From Vagococcus intermedius (GTDB taxonomy: Bacteria > Bacillota > Bacilli > Lactobacillales > Vagococcaceae), in NCBI RefSeq assembly GCF_029144185.1, contig NZ_CP110232.1, forward strand, positions 1,302,001 through 1,366,000: a stretch of 64,000 nucleotides of DNA. Reading direction: 5' to 3'. The notes under the pieces are model-generated. The model searched no databases. It saw only the letters and a program-made list of their open reading frames with translations, and had not been told where the DNA came from. The position numbers and the translations under genes are program-made. This document shows, in pieces, positions 1 through 7,972 of this stretch (position 1 is its first letter; each line of letters opens with the position of its first letter).

Positions 1-29
1 CGACGCTTGTTTTGAAAGGATGTTTTTAA

Positions 30-449
30 ATGACAATTAATCCTCAAGCAAAAAAAGCTATTAACACTGCTTGTGTAGCTGCAGCAGGTGTTTGTGCCTC
101 ACCCATTCCTTTTTCTGATTCGGCTCTTTTGATTCCTATTCAAACAACCATGATTGCCGCAATTTATAAAGCCAATGACCAACAAATTTCTGAAGGGCTG
201 ATTACTGGTGCTTTAAAAGCAACGGCTACAGCGGCAATTGGTAAAGGTGTCGCAGGTAACTTACTAAAATTCATACCTGGCGTTGGCACAGTTGTAGGGA
301 CAGCAATTAATGCTAGTGTAGCAGTTGGTTTTACCAAATTACTTGGTAATGAAATTGCCAAAGCCTTAGAAAATCAATCATCTGAACGTAGTATTGATTT
401 GATGGAAATGTTACATCTTATTAGTAAAAATTTCAAACCCAAAGCCTAA
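30..449 (+). CDS. DUF697/YcjF-like small membrane-associated protein
   Basis: A 139-residue protein rich in Ala, Gly and Ile, with two hydrophobic stretches (about residues 10-45 and 58-105) separated by a charged turn. The GKGVAGNLLKFIPGVG segment and the overall layout resemble the C-terminal DUF697 domain found in some GTPase-associated proteins, here alone without a GTPase domain. Start is the ATG after AAAGGA (nine-base spacing). A terminator follows. Function unknown; the family assignment is from overall pattern only. Confidence 0.6.
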   Translation: MTINPQAKKAINTACVAAAGVCASPIPFSDSALLIPIQTTMIAAIYKANDQQISEGLITGALKATATAAIGKGVAGNLLKFIPGVGTVVGTAINASVAVGFTKLLGNEIAKALENQSSERSIDLMEMLHLISKNFKPKA

Positions 450-458
450 TTTAAAAGA

Positions 459-497
459 CATTCTTCCTAAGTAGGAAGAGTGCCTTTTTTCTTTTTT
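459..497 (+). terminator. Rho-independent terminator after the DUF697-like gene
   Basis: Ten-base stem (CATTCTTCCT with AGGAAGAGTG, one G-U pair) followed by a T-rich run, 10 bases after the stop codon. Confidence 0.75.
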
Positions 498-572
498 ATA
501 AATCAAACTACTCCTTGAGACTGATTACTTTTTCAATACCTATGTTATACTAAGGTTAATTAAAAGTTATTT

Positions 573-580
573 AAAGGAGG
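573..580 (+). promoter_or_regulatory. Strong ribosome binding site of the PepSY lipoprotein
   Basis: AAAGGAGG six bases before ATG at 587 fixes that start. A -10-like TATACT lies at about 546-551, without a convincing -35. Confidence 0.7.
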
Positions 581-586
581 ATTACT

Positions 587-1189
587 ATGAAAACACCTAC
601 TAAATTTTTGACAGGTCTTATCACAGGTTTATCCGTTCTACTGTTAGCTGGTTGTCAAGGTAATACAAATGAAGATAAAGTGAAAAATGAAGATAACACT
701 AAAACAACTGCTAAAGAAGATAAAGAAAAACAAGTTGCCACTTTGCCTCAAACAAATTTAGAAGACGTTATTAATCTATATGAAAAAAATTATCCTGATT
801 CGGATATCAGCTCCATTCAAATAGAAAAAACACGAAATGACTGGGAAGTTGAAGTTGAAGGTTTAGATGATTCGAAAGAGTATAGTTTAAAACTTTTAGA
901 TAGTTCTGATAAAATCATCAATCAGAAAGAAGAAAAGCTTGATCAAAATGAAGCTAATGGCGTCAAACGTGACACTGATAAGTTAAATTTATCTGAACTA
1001 GCTTCTCTTAAAGAAGTGACTAAACATGCCCAATCAGAAGTGCCTGATGGGCAACTTGATGAAATGGAATTAAGTCAAGACCTAGGAATTAACCACTGGT
1101 CTTTAAAAATATTAGACGGCCGCAAAGAAGTTGAAGTGAAAATTGATGCCCAAACTAATAAAGTCATTTCAGTTGAACAGGATGATTAA
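587..1189 (+). CDS. PepSY-domain lipoprotein
   Basis: 200 residues. The N-terminus is a lipoprotein signal ending in the lipobox L-A-G-C (Cys23), so the product should be lipidated and held on the outer face of the membrane. An Asp/Glu/Lys-rich linker (24-50) leads to two PepSY-like units (about 55-120 and 130-198); the second ends in the typical K-I-D-A-x-T-N-K-V-I-S pattern. PepSY proteins are thought to modulate secreted peptidases or other envelope proteins; no partner gene is adjacent. Single-gene transcription unit. Confidence 0.8.
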   Translation: MKTPTKFLTGLITGLSVLLLAGCQGNTNEDKVKNEDNTKTTAKEDKEKQVATLPQTNLEDVINLYEKNYPDSDISSIQIEKTRNDWEVEVEGLDDSKEYSLKLLDSSDKIINQKEEKLDQNEANGVKRDTDKLNLSELASLKEVTKHAQSEVPDGQLDEMELSQDLGINHWSLKILDGRKEVEVKIDAQTNKVISVEQDD

Positions 1190-1294
1190 ATCTTCCTAGA
1201 CTTATTAAATTTTATCAAGAATAAGATCTGTATCAAAATAACTACCTATTAAAAATTAATCTTGAAATCTCTTTCTTTACAGTCTTTTAATTGT

Positions 1295-1300
1295 TATAAT
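1295..1300 (+). promoter_or_regulatory. Probable -10 element of the gene at 1327
   Basis: Perfect TATAAT, 27 bases before the ATG. The matching -35 (TTTCTT at 1272-1277, spacing 17) is weak. Confidence 0.45.
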
Positions 1301-1326
1301 TTGTAACAATTAAAGGAGTGACAAAC

Positions 1327-1713
1327 ATGCAACTAAGTATTATTGCAAGTAGTTATTTAACCTATTCTTCCCACATATACCCAGATATACAAAAGACCGA
1401 TTTGTGGACGGATTATGATACCACTATTGCTGAAGAATTTGCCAAAGGTCAAGCTATCTATGTCGTCTATGATTGTTACGAAAAAGATACGCTCCGCCTT
1501 TCTCTTTGTAAAAGAAGTGAGACACCTACTGCGAATGCTGATTTTGATTTACTAACTCGACACTATCGAATTTTCTCAGTCGCTGAGTCTGTCTTAAATA
1601 CTTGGCATGAGATTTTAACTCTAGAGCATAGCAATGTATTAGCACGAGCTTATAAATTTGATGTCGTAAATTATAATAAAGATGGTGCACGACAAATTGA
1701 GATAAGTATTTAA
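1327..1713 (+). CDS. Hypothetical protein, 128 residues
   Basis: Not recognised. Soluble, mixed charge, no signal peptide or membrane segment, two Cys. I start it at ATG 1327 (MQLSIIAS), eight bases after AAAGGAG; an in-frame GTG at 1318 overlaps that ribosome site and cannot be the start. It has its own -10 and a strong terminator, so it looks like a real single gene. Confidence 0.65.
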   Translation: MQLSIIASSYLTYSSHIYPDIQKTDLWTDYDTTIAEEFAKGQAIYVVYDCYEKDTLRLSLCKRSETPTANADFDLLTRHYRIFSVAESVLNTWHEILTLEHSNVLARAYKFDVVNYNKDGARQIEISI

Positions 1714-1720
1714 TAACTGA

Positions 1721-1762
1721 AAAAGCTTGATTCCATTCACTAAGATAGAATCAAGCTTTTTT
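1721..1762. terminator. Bidirectional terminator between convergent genes
   Basis: Stem AAAAGCTTGATTC with GAATCAAGCTTTT, T-run on both strands; serves the gene at 1327 (+) and the reductase at 1761 (-). Confidence 0.85.
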
Positions 1763-2693
1763 ATTTTTTATGTGAAAGGTATGTTTTGGTAAGATGTTTA
1801 GTTAAAGAGAGTCTAACCTTGTCCAACTCTTTTTTATAAGCCAGTGAGTCATTTTTAGGTGATTGATCATTGACAAATCGTCCCTTATTTTGAACTCCCC
1901 AAAATTTAGCTGTATCATCGTCAAATACTTTAAATGCTTTCATATAATTATCCCACATTTTATCATCTTGGCCTAATCCGTCACCGACATAGCCTTGACC
2001 ACCACCTAAATAGCCAGCATTCATAATAGTAAAGATATCTTTATCAGTTAGTAAACCTTCTAACCCTTTATCACTGTCTCTATAGGCAAAATTTTTAGAA
2101 AAGACACGTTCCATATACCCTTTAATCAAAGGTGTTGGTGAATCATACCAGTTAGGATAAACAAAAATAATATGTTGGGCTTTTTTTACATAAGCTTGTT
2201 CAAGCTTGACATCTTCTGGAATCTCACCACTACCATCTTTGGCATGATAAAAAGTAGCTAAAGTCATAATGGGATCGAATTTTAATTGGTACAAATCACG
2301 TTTTTCAACTTCAAATTGATGTGATTCAAAAAAAGCCATTGCAGTATTTCCTAAATCATTTGTAATACTCTCTTCTCGAGGGTCTGCCATTATAAATAAA
2401 ACTTTTTCTTTTTTAGTATTGCTAGTAAAGCCCTTCGGTTCATAAGTTTGTTTGAGTGAATCAGGAACAACGGTTGCAGAAGTAATCACATCCTCCCTTT
2501 GTGACGTATCAGAGGTTACCTTTTTTCTTTTTTGCTTATTTTTACTCTCACTTCTCTTATTTTGTTGATCTTTGGTTAGTAATTTTTCAGATTTCTGTGT
2601 CTTATTGACTTCTGCCAATGCCTCATTGTGTAAATGAGCATAACTAAGTAAACAGCACAGTACTATCGTCAATAACCAGCTCTTTTTATGCAT
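1761..2693 (-). CDS. Exported flavodoxin-fold NAD(P)H oxidoreductase
   Basis: 310 residues. Residues 1-27 form a signal peptide (K-K, hydrophobic core, A-L-A before E28). Residues 28-90 are a Lys/Ser/Thr-rich, low-complexity linker. From about 96 the chain is a Flavodoxin_2 domain of the MdaB/YwrO quinone reductase type: first strand VLFIMADPREESIT with the FMN-binding loop, then YPNWYDSPTPLIKGYMERVF and a NAGYLGGGQGY loop. These reductases are normally cytoplasmic; the signal peptide would put this one outside the membrane. Start follows AAAGGAGG. Substrate and cofactor supply are unknown. Confidence 0.75.
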   Translation of the reverse strand: MHKKSWLLTIVLCCLLSYAHLHNEALAEVNKTQKSEKLLTKDQQNKRSESKNKQKRKKVTSDTSQREDVITSATVVPDSLKQTYEPKGFTSNTKKEKVLFIMADPREESITNDLGNTAMAFFESHQFEVEKRDLYQLKFDPIMTLATFYHAKDGSGEIPEDVKLEQAYVKKAQHIIFVYPNWYDSPTPLIKGYMERVFSKNFAYRDSDKGLEGLLTDKDIFTIMNAGYLGGGQGYVGDGLGQDDKMWDNYMKAFKVFDDDTAKFWGVQNKGRFVNDQSPKNDSLAYKKELDKVRLSLTKHLTKTYLSHKK

Positions 2694-2860
2694 CGTGTTA
2701 TAGGCCTCCTTTCTTTACATTACGTTAATTGTCTCATAAATACAGCTTAAAAATAAGGCATTTTCAATTAGATAACATCACCTTATACAAGCTTTTACAA
2801 AAAGTTCAACAATGTAACGCTACATAAAGATTCTAGAAATACCCTGTCCAATTTAATAAC

Positions 2861-2909
2861 AAAAAAGTTTAAGACTAGCCCTAGAGATTGGCCAATCTTA
2901 AACTTTTTT
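2861..2909. terminator. Terminator of the DsbA-family gene
   Basis: AAAAAAGTTTAAGA pairs with TCTTAAACTTTTTT, T-rich on both sides, just after the stop of the gene that ends at 2920 on the minus strand. Confidence 0.8.
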
Positions 2910-2919
2910 ATTTAGTAGT

Positions 2920-3639
2920 TTATTTAAACCTACACCTACCACCTTCACAATATTGACTCTCTGTATTAACACTTAATAACTCTTCAAATTGAGGGTTGGG
3001 GTGTTCTTCTTCCCAAACTTGTTGTAAAGCACCACTGAAAGTTGCTAAAGGCTGAGCCCCTTTAATGACATATTTATCATTAATAACCATAAATGGCACA
3101 CTATTAATCCCCAGTTTACCAGCTGCTTCTTCTTCTAAACAAACCTCTCGTACAAACGCGTCTGGATTATTTAACACAGTCTTTAACTCTGCTTCCTCTA
3201 AGCCTATACTTGTTCCAATCTCTACTAAAACATCCAAATCACTAAGCACTTTCCCTTCAGTGAAGTAAGCTTGAAATAGTTTCTCAACAAGCTCTGCTTC
3301 AAGCCCTTTTATTGCAGCGTATTTGGCTAATCTATGAGCATTACGAGTGTTAGTTGGTTTCATCTTATCAAAATCAAAATCCAAACTAACCCCACTTGCT
3401 TGTTCAGCAATTTGTTGATTCATAGCTGCTGCTTCTTCTACACTGACATCATATTTTTGAGCAAGCGCTTCTGTAATCCCTATCCCCGTATAATTACTAG
3501 CCGTTGGATCTAATTCAAAACTTTTAAATGAGACAGTTATGTCATCTTTGTATGGAAACAGATTAATTGCCTTCTGTAATCGGCGTTCACCTATGTAACA
3601 GAATGGACAGGCAAAATCTGACCAAATATCAATTTTCAT
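2920..3639 (-). CDS. DsbA-family thiol oxidoreductase (FrnE-like)
   Basis: 239 residues. The first strand is followed by C-P-F-C (SDFACPFCYIGERRL, residues 7-21), the FrnE/2-hydroxychromene isomerase-like version of the thioredoxin active site. The helical insertion (about 65-160) and the cis-Pro loop (GINSVPFMVI) fit the DsbA fold. No signal peptide, so it is probably cytosolic. The C-terminus ends in CEGGRCRFK, an extra Cys pair. Likely a disulfide oxidoreductase or isomerase in redox stress; substrate unknown. Confidence 0.85.
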   Translation of the reverse strand: MKIDIWSDFACPFCYIGERRLQKAINLFPYKDDITVSFKSFELDPTASNYTGIGITEALAQKYDVSVEEAAAMNQQIAEQASGVSLDFDFDKMKPTNTRNAHRLAKYAAIKGLEAELVEKLFQAYFTEGKVLSDLDVLVEIGTSIGLEEAELKTVLNNPDAFVREVCLEEEAAGKLGINSVPFMVINDKYVIKGAQPLATFSGALQQVWEEEHPNPQFEELLSVNTESQYCEGGRCRFK

Positions 3640-3712
3640 ACTAGCACCTCTTTATTTTTATAAACTTACCTTAAAGATAGTTTAGCTCACTTTATAAAAA
3701 TGTCGTAATTAA

Positions 3713-3738
3713 ATGCTTGTTCTAAAACAGACAAGCAT
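3713..3738. repeat. Perfect inverted repeat upstream of the DsbA-family gene
   Basis: ATGCTTGT and ACAAGCAT separated by 10 bases, about 75 bp upstream of the start at 3639. No T-run, so it looks more like a protein site than a terminator. Confidence 0.4.
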
Positions 3739-3854
3739 GTAATGATGATAAATACCCATCAGGTGCTAGTTAAAAATGTTTGTTATCATCTTTATCGACC
3801 AGAAACTTCACTTGAAGAGCGTTCCTAAAATGTACTTAAAAAACAAAGCATGCT

Positions 3855-4499
3855 TTATTTTTTATAAATAAAACGATAATAAATTCCCAAACCAATACTT
3901 CCTACAATTAATAATGCCAAAGCAACGATTGAAACCTTTTCAGATAAAAAGATGGAAACCAACATCATTAAACCACTTATTACAAATAAATAGCCTGTTT
4001 TACGATTATATATTTTTTTTATTTCGACATCGGCAATGCCATCTCCTAAATGATAGCCTGGTTGAGGAGTTGTTAAATACGTACTACTTAATTTGGGTAA
4101 ATAGTTACCGATTACTACGACGATAAGCCCAATTAAAAATATCACAATTTTTCTAATATCTAGGTCTTTTCCTAATCCTACTGCTAAGGTCACGCCATAG
4201 ACTACTATACTTATGATTGGTATAACCCACTTAACAAGAGTCTCGAATTTAGGCTGCGGCATGTTACTATTTTTTTTACGGTCATTAACAACACATGAAA
4301 AAATTTGTATGCCACCTAACAATAATGGTAAAACGAATAAGGCAACATTTTTACTAGCAAACCCATCTGGTGTGTTATTAATTCCAAAATGAATCGCCAT
4401 TTTAGCAGGTAGGTCTTCGTAATAAAACACTCCTAAAATAATGGGTGATAGGGTCACCAAAGTTGTAAAATACATGATTTTTTTATCTGATTTTGTCAT
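3855..4499 (-). CDS. SdpI-family membrane protein (DUF1648 + SdpI)
   Basis: 214 residues with about six membrane segments. The N-terminal DUF1648 part carries the DLPAKMAIHFGINNTPDGFASK motif region (residues about 29-50); the C-terminal half has the SdpI layout. In Bacillus subtilis SdpI gives immunity to the SdpC toxin and holds the ArsR-type repressor SdpR at the membrane. Here too it follows an ArsR gene, separated by one base. No sdpC-like toxin gene is visible nearby, so it may protect against foreign toxins or have a related signalling role. Confidence 0.8.
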   Translation of the reverse strand: MTKSDKKIMYFTTLVTLSPIILGVFYYEDLPAKMAIHFGINNTPDGFASKNVALFVLPLLLGGIQIFSCVVNDRKKNSNMPQPKFETLVKWVIPIISIVVYGVTLAVGLGKDLDIRKIVIFLIGLIVVVIGNYLPKLSSTYLTTPQPGYHLGDGIADVEIKKIYNRKTGYLFVISGLMMLVSIFLSEKVSIVALALLIVGSIGLGIYYRFIYKK

Positions 4500-4500
4500 A

Positions 4501-4764
4501 TTATTTTCCTCCTAAACTTTGAATCCAAACTAAAACGTCTTCAAAGACTGATAAGTTTAATTCATAGTAAATAAAATTTTTCTCTTTACGTTTCTCTATC
4601 AACTCTGCCTTCTGTAACAAAGACAAGTGATAAGAGACTGTGGCATTGGTTAAATCTATCTTATCCGCAATATCACCTGCTGACATTGCTCCTTTTTTTA
4701 ACATTTCTAAAATTTGACGCCTAATTGGATCTGAAATAGCTTTTAATGTTTCTGACATCCCCAT
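4501..4764 (-). CDS. ArsR-family repressor (SdpR-like)
   Basis: 87 residues: a compact winged helix, LKAISDPIRRQILEML then AGDIADKIDLTNATVSYHLSLLQKAELI (recognition helix) and a beta wing. It lacks the metal-binding Cys motif of ArsR/SmtB sensors, as SdpR does. First gene of a two-gene unit with the SdpI-like protein. Its promoter (4805-4833) is covered by repeated TCTAAATAG motifs, suggesting autorepression. Confidence 0.8.
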   Translation of the reverse strand: MGMSETLKAISDPIRRQILEMLKKGAMSAGDIADKIDLTNATVSYHLSLLQKAELIEKRKEKNFIYYELNLSVFEDVLVWIQSLGGK

Positions 4765-4775
4765 TTTACAATCTC

Positions 4776-4833
4776 CTATCTATTTAGATTTTTTTCTAAT
4801 TAGAATTATATCTAAATAGATTGTATAGCGTAA
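4776..4833 (-). promoter_or_regulatory. sdpR-like promoter and inverted-repeat operator
   Basis: On the minus strand: TTACGC (4828-4833), 17 bases, TATAAT (4805-4810). ATCTATTTAGAT and ATCTAAATAGAT flank the -10 region, with a weaker CTAATTAGA between them. This layout would let the ArsR protein block its own promoter. Confidence 0.6.
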
Positions 4834-4839
4834 CCAAAC

Positions 4840-4885
4840 AAAAAGCAACACCTATTTAGAAAAAAATCTAAATAGGTGTTGCTTT
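4840..4885 (-). terminator. Terminator of the isochorismatase gene, containing operator-like arms
   Basis: A perfect 19-bp stem (4842-4860 with 4867-4885), six-base loop and a short T-tail on the minus strand. The arms contain CTATTTAGA/TCTAAATAG, the same core as the adjacent sdpR operator. Confidence 0.8.
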
Positions 4886-5375
4886 AACTTTTTAAAAACC
4901 AACTGCGCCATATTGCCTCATGATGCTTGATGATTGTTTCAGCCGATGCTAACTTATTACGTGAAGTTGTGTGCAAATTAGGTTTCATATAACAGTAATA
5001 GCCATTTCCATGGGCAAAACGAATAGCTGTATCCATACAATACTCTGTTTGTGCCCCGCAAAATTCAATCGATTTAACGTTGAGATGCCTTAATATATCC
5101 GGTAATATTGTATGATAAAAAGCATTAGCTGTCTTTTTACTAACATAATAGTCAACTGAATCGTTGTTCAAACCAGCTAACAATTCCCATAAAGAGGAAC
5201 CATTTACTAAGCGTTCATCTTCATGTTGAATAAAAATAATAGGTCTCTTTACCGAACGGTATAAAGCGATTCGCTGATTTACTTCATATACAATGCGTTC
5301 TAGTTCATGTAAGGGGGCTTCTACTGTATCAAGACCTACTTGTAAATCAATGACTAACAAACAATCTGCTAACAT
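4884..5375 (-). CDS. Isochorismatase-family cysteine hydrolase
   Basis: 163 residues from ATG 5375, five bases after GAGAGGTG (an upstream in-frame TTG at 5390 is less likely). Family signatures: LLVIDLQVGL (catalytic Asp near the N-terminus), the Lys region VSKKTANAF and EFCGAQTEYCMDTAIRFA with the nucleophile Cys. Family members hydrolyse nicotinamide, isochorismate, ureidoacrylate or other amides; the substrate cannot be read from the sequence. Confidence 0.85.
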   Translation of the reverse strand: MLADCLLVIDLQVGLDTVEAPLHELERIVYEVNQRIALYRSVKRPIIFIQHEDERLVNGSSLWELLAGLNNDSVDYYVSKKTANAFYHTILPDILRHLNVKSIEFCGAQTEYCMDTAIRFAHGNGYYCYMKPNLHTTSRNKLASAETIIKHHEAIWRSWFLKS

Positions 5376-5448
5376 AGTTACACCTCTCAAATTTACGACT
5401 TATATGTCACTGCTACTATATCTGATTTTTGAAAAAATGACCTACTGC

Positions 5449-6330
5449 TTAGATCAGATCTTCTTGAAAATCACTTAATATCTCAATATTTTGCGAAATA
5501 CTTATAAAAGCTTCTAATTCACTCTTTTCTAAGATCCCCCTTAATGTATCCATTTCAAATTGTGTCATTACCATGATAATAATACCTCTTTCTTGTTTTG
5601 TATACGCTCCTTGCGCATGATAAATGATTGTAATTCCTCGAGTTAATTTTTCTTGAATTTTTTTAACAATTTCATCTGGATATGGTGTTATAATCATAAC
5701 TTGAACTTTTTGATACTTTGTATAGATAATATCTGTTGTTTTAGAAGCAACTAAAATTGATAAAATACTATAAAACATATGTGGCCAGCCAAATATATAA
5801 CCTGATATAATAACTATTGTGCCATTAATAATTAAAGAAATATTGCCAATACTTCTACCTGTTAATTGTCTAATACTTAATAATATAATATCTAAACCAC
5901 CTGTTGATAACCCATGTTTTAAAGCTAACCCTAAGGAAAAGCCACTGATTGCCCCACCAAAAATAGCACATATGATAGGATCAGATATTAAAATAACTTT
6001 AGGTGTTAATTCAATTGCAATTGACACAAATGTCACACCTGTTATTGTATAAAATAAAAATTTTCTATTGATTAAAAACCATCCTAGTATAAGTAACGGA
6101 ACATTTAAACTCCAATAAACCAATCCTAAGGAAACATGCCCTGTAGTATGTTGCGTAATTAATGTTGTGATGATTTGTGATATTCCTGTTATACCACCTG
6201 CATAAATATTACCGTTTTGTAAAAATATGTTTAAAGCCATTGAATACAAAAAAGCATAAAGTAATAAGATAAAAATATTCATCACAAATTTTTGTACTAG
6301 TTCTCTTTCTTTAGCTACTGTCCATTTCAT
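5449..6330 (-). CDS. YitT family membrane protein
   Basis: 293 residues. The N-terminal two thirds has five or six membrane segments with the repeated G-G-x-x-G motif of the YitT_membrane (DUF161) family (NIYAGGITGISQII; GLSTGGLDIILL). The last 90 residues form the cytoplasmic DUF2179 domain (MIITPYPDEIVKKIQEKLTRG). Role unknown in the family. Start follows GAAGGGG. Separated from the hut terminator upstream, so likely its own unit. Confidence 0.85.
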   Translation of the reverse strand: MKWTVAKERELVQKFVMNIFILLLYAFLYSMALNIFLQNGNIYAGGITGISQIITTLITQHTTGHVSLGLVYWSLNVPLLILGWFLINRKFLFYTITGVTFVSIAIELTPKVILISDPIICAIFGGAISGFSLGLALKHGLSTGGLDIILLSIRQLTGRSIGNISLIINGTIVIISGYIFGWPHMFYSILSILVASKTTDIIYTKYQKVQVMIITPYPDEIVKKIQEKLTRGITIIYHAQGAYTKQERGIIIMVMTQFEMDTLRGILEKSELEAFISISQNIEILSDFQEDLI

Positions 6331-6360
6331 TAAACCACTAACCCCTTCTGTTCCTATTGA

Positions 6361-6417
6361 AAAAATAATAGGCTACAAAGACCAATTTTTCAGAAATGGT
6401 TTTTGTAGCCTTATTTT
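6361..6417 (-). terminator. Terminator at the end of the hut operon
   Basis: AGGCTACAAAGACCA pairs with TGGTTTTTGTAGCCT (one G-U), A/T-rich flanks, directly after the hutH stop. Confidence 0.85.
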
Positions 6418-7953
6418 TTAAATTATTAATGATACTTTCTTTTCAACTTCTCTTAACAACTCACCATTTTTCAATAAATCTGTCGCTTTTTCTAATTCAT
6501 TGAACATTTGAATATCTTGATCATTTTCAATAAATTTAACAGAATGTCGAAATGTCTCATAAGCAGCCTTACTGCCTACTCCAAGTGTGCCTTTATCTAG
6601 TATAAAATCAATTGCCTGACACGCTGCCATAATTTCAGTAGCAACAATTCGTGTTGAGTTATCTAAAATGTCTCTCGCTTTTCTAGCTGCAATTGTCCCC
6701 ATACTTACAAAATCTTCTTGATTTTCACAGGAAGGTATTGAGTCTACACTTGCTGGATGTGCTAAAATTTTATTTTCAGATACTAATGATGCAGCTGCAT
6801 ATTGCGTGATCATAAATCCAGAATTTAAACCAGGATGCTTAACTAAAAATGATGGTAGGCCACTTAAATTAGTATTAATTAAACGCTCAATTCGACGCTC
6901 TGAAACATTTCCAATTTCAGCCGAGCCTATCCCTAAAAAGTCAAAGGGTTGGGCTAATGGCTCTCCATGAAAATTACCTCCAGAAATAACTTTACCAGAT
7001 CTCATAACCAGCGGATTATCTGTTACAGAATTCAATTCAATTTCAACTTTTTCTTTCACATAAGCCACGGTATCTTTACTAGCACCATGTATTTGTGGGA
7101 TGCAACGTAAAGTATACGCATCTTGTACTCTTTCAGCTGTTGCAGCAGTAGTTAGGGTACTTTGTTGTAGCAACGACCGAATATTTTTAGCCGTATCTAA
7201 TTGTCCTTTTTGTGGTCGGATTAGATGGATTTCTTCACTAAATGCATCTATTATTCCATTATGAACTTCTAAAGAAAGGGCACCTGCAATATCAGATAGT
7301 TTTAGTAAGACACCTGCATCATATGTAGCTAAAGCACCGATTGCAGTTAATACTGTCGTACCATTAATCAAAGCCAAACCTTCTTTTGCAGCTAAATTAA
7401 TAATAGAAATATTGGCTTTATCCATAGCTTCTTCTCCGTCCATTAACTCGCCTTCATAATAAGCTTGACCTAAGCCTAACATTGGAAGAACCATGTGAGA
7501 TAACGGTGCTAAATCACCAGATGCACCTAGGGACCCTTTTTCTGGAATATATGGTATAAGATTTTTATTCAACATTTCCACTAGTGTATTAATTGTAGTT
7601 AAACGAATGCCAGAATAGCCTTTGAGCAATGAATTAATTCTAATTAACATGATTGCTCTTACTTCGTCTTCTTTAAAGTTATTGCCAAAACCACAAGAGT
7701 GCGTTCTAATTAAATTTTCTTGTAATCTCTGTGCCTCATCTTCTGGAATACTAACTTTGACCAAAGAACCAAAACCTGTATTAACACCATATGTGATTTC
7801 TTTATTTTTAACAATAGTGTCAATTATTTTTCTAGAATCATGAACTGCTTGAATAGCTTCCTCAGAAATAGTCACTTCATCAAAATTTCTTGCTACACTG
7901 ATAACATCACTCAAGGTCAAACTATTGCCATCTAATATCACTGTCTTAGTCAT
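6418..7953 (-). CDS. hutH: Histidine ammonia-lyase
   Basis: 511 residues, normal family length. Converts L-histidine to urocanate plus ammonia. The MIO cofactor triad Ala144-Ser145-Gly146 sits in GSLGASGDLAPLSH; Tyr55 in ITYGVNTGFG is the conserved catalytic Tyr. Further signatures: QDAYTLRCIPQIHGA and the NPL...GNFHG loop. Start after GGAGGG. Last gene of the operon ftcD-fchA-fhs-hutD-permease-hutH, which is unusual because hutH catalyses the first step. Confidence 0.97.
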   Translation of the reverse strand: MTKTVILDGNSLTLSDVISVARNFDEVTISEEAIQAVHDSRKIIDTIVKNKEITYGVNTGFGSLVKVSIPEDEAQRLQENLIRTHSCGFGNNFKEDEVRAIMLIRINSLLKGYSGIRLTTINTLVEMLNKNLIPYIPEKGSLGASGDLAPLSHMVLPMLGLGQAYYEGELMDGEEAMDKANISIINLAAKEGLALINGTTVLTAIGALATYDAGVLLKLSDIAGALSLEVHNGIIDAFSEEIHLIRPQKGQLDTAKNIRSLLQQSTLTTAATAERVQDAYTLRCIPQIHGASKDTVAYVKEKVEIELNSVTDNPLVMRSGKVISGGNFHGEPLAQPFDFLGIGSAEIGNVSERRIERLINTNLSGLPSFLVKHPGLNSGFMITQYAAASLVSENKILAHPASVDSIPSCENQEDFVSMGTIAARKARDILDNSTRIVATEIMAACQAIDFILDKGTLGVGSKAAYETFRHSVKFIENDQDIQMFNELEKATDLLKNGELLREVEKKVSLII

Positions 7954-7972
7954 TTTTTTCCCTCCTAATTAG

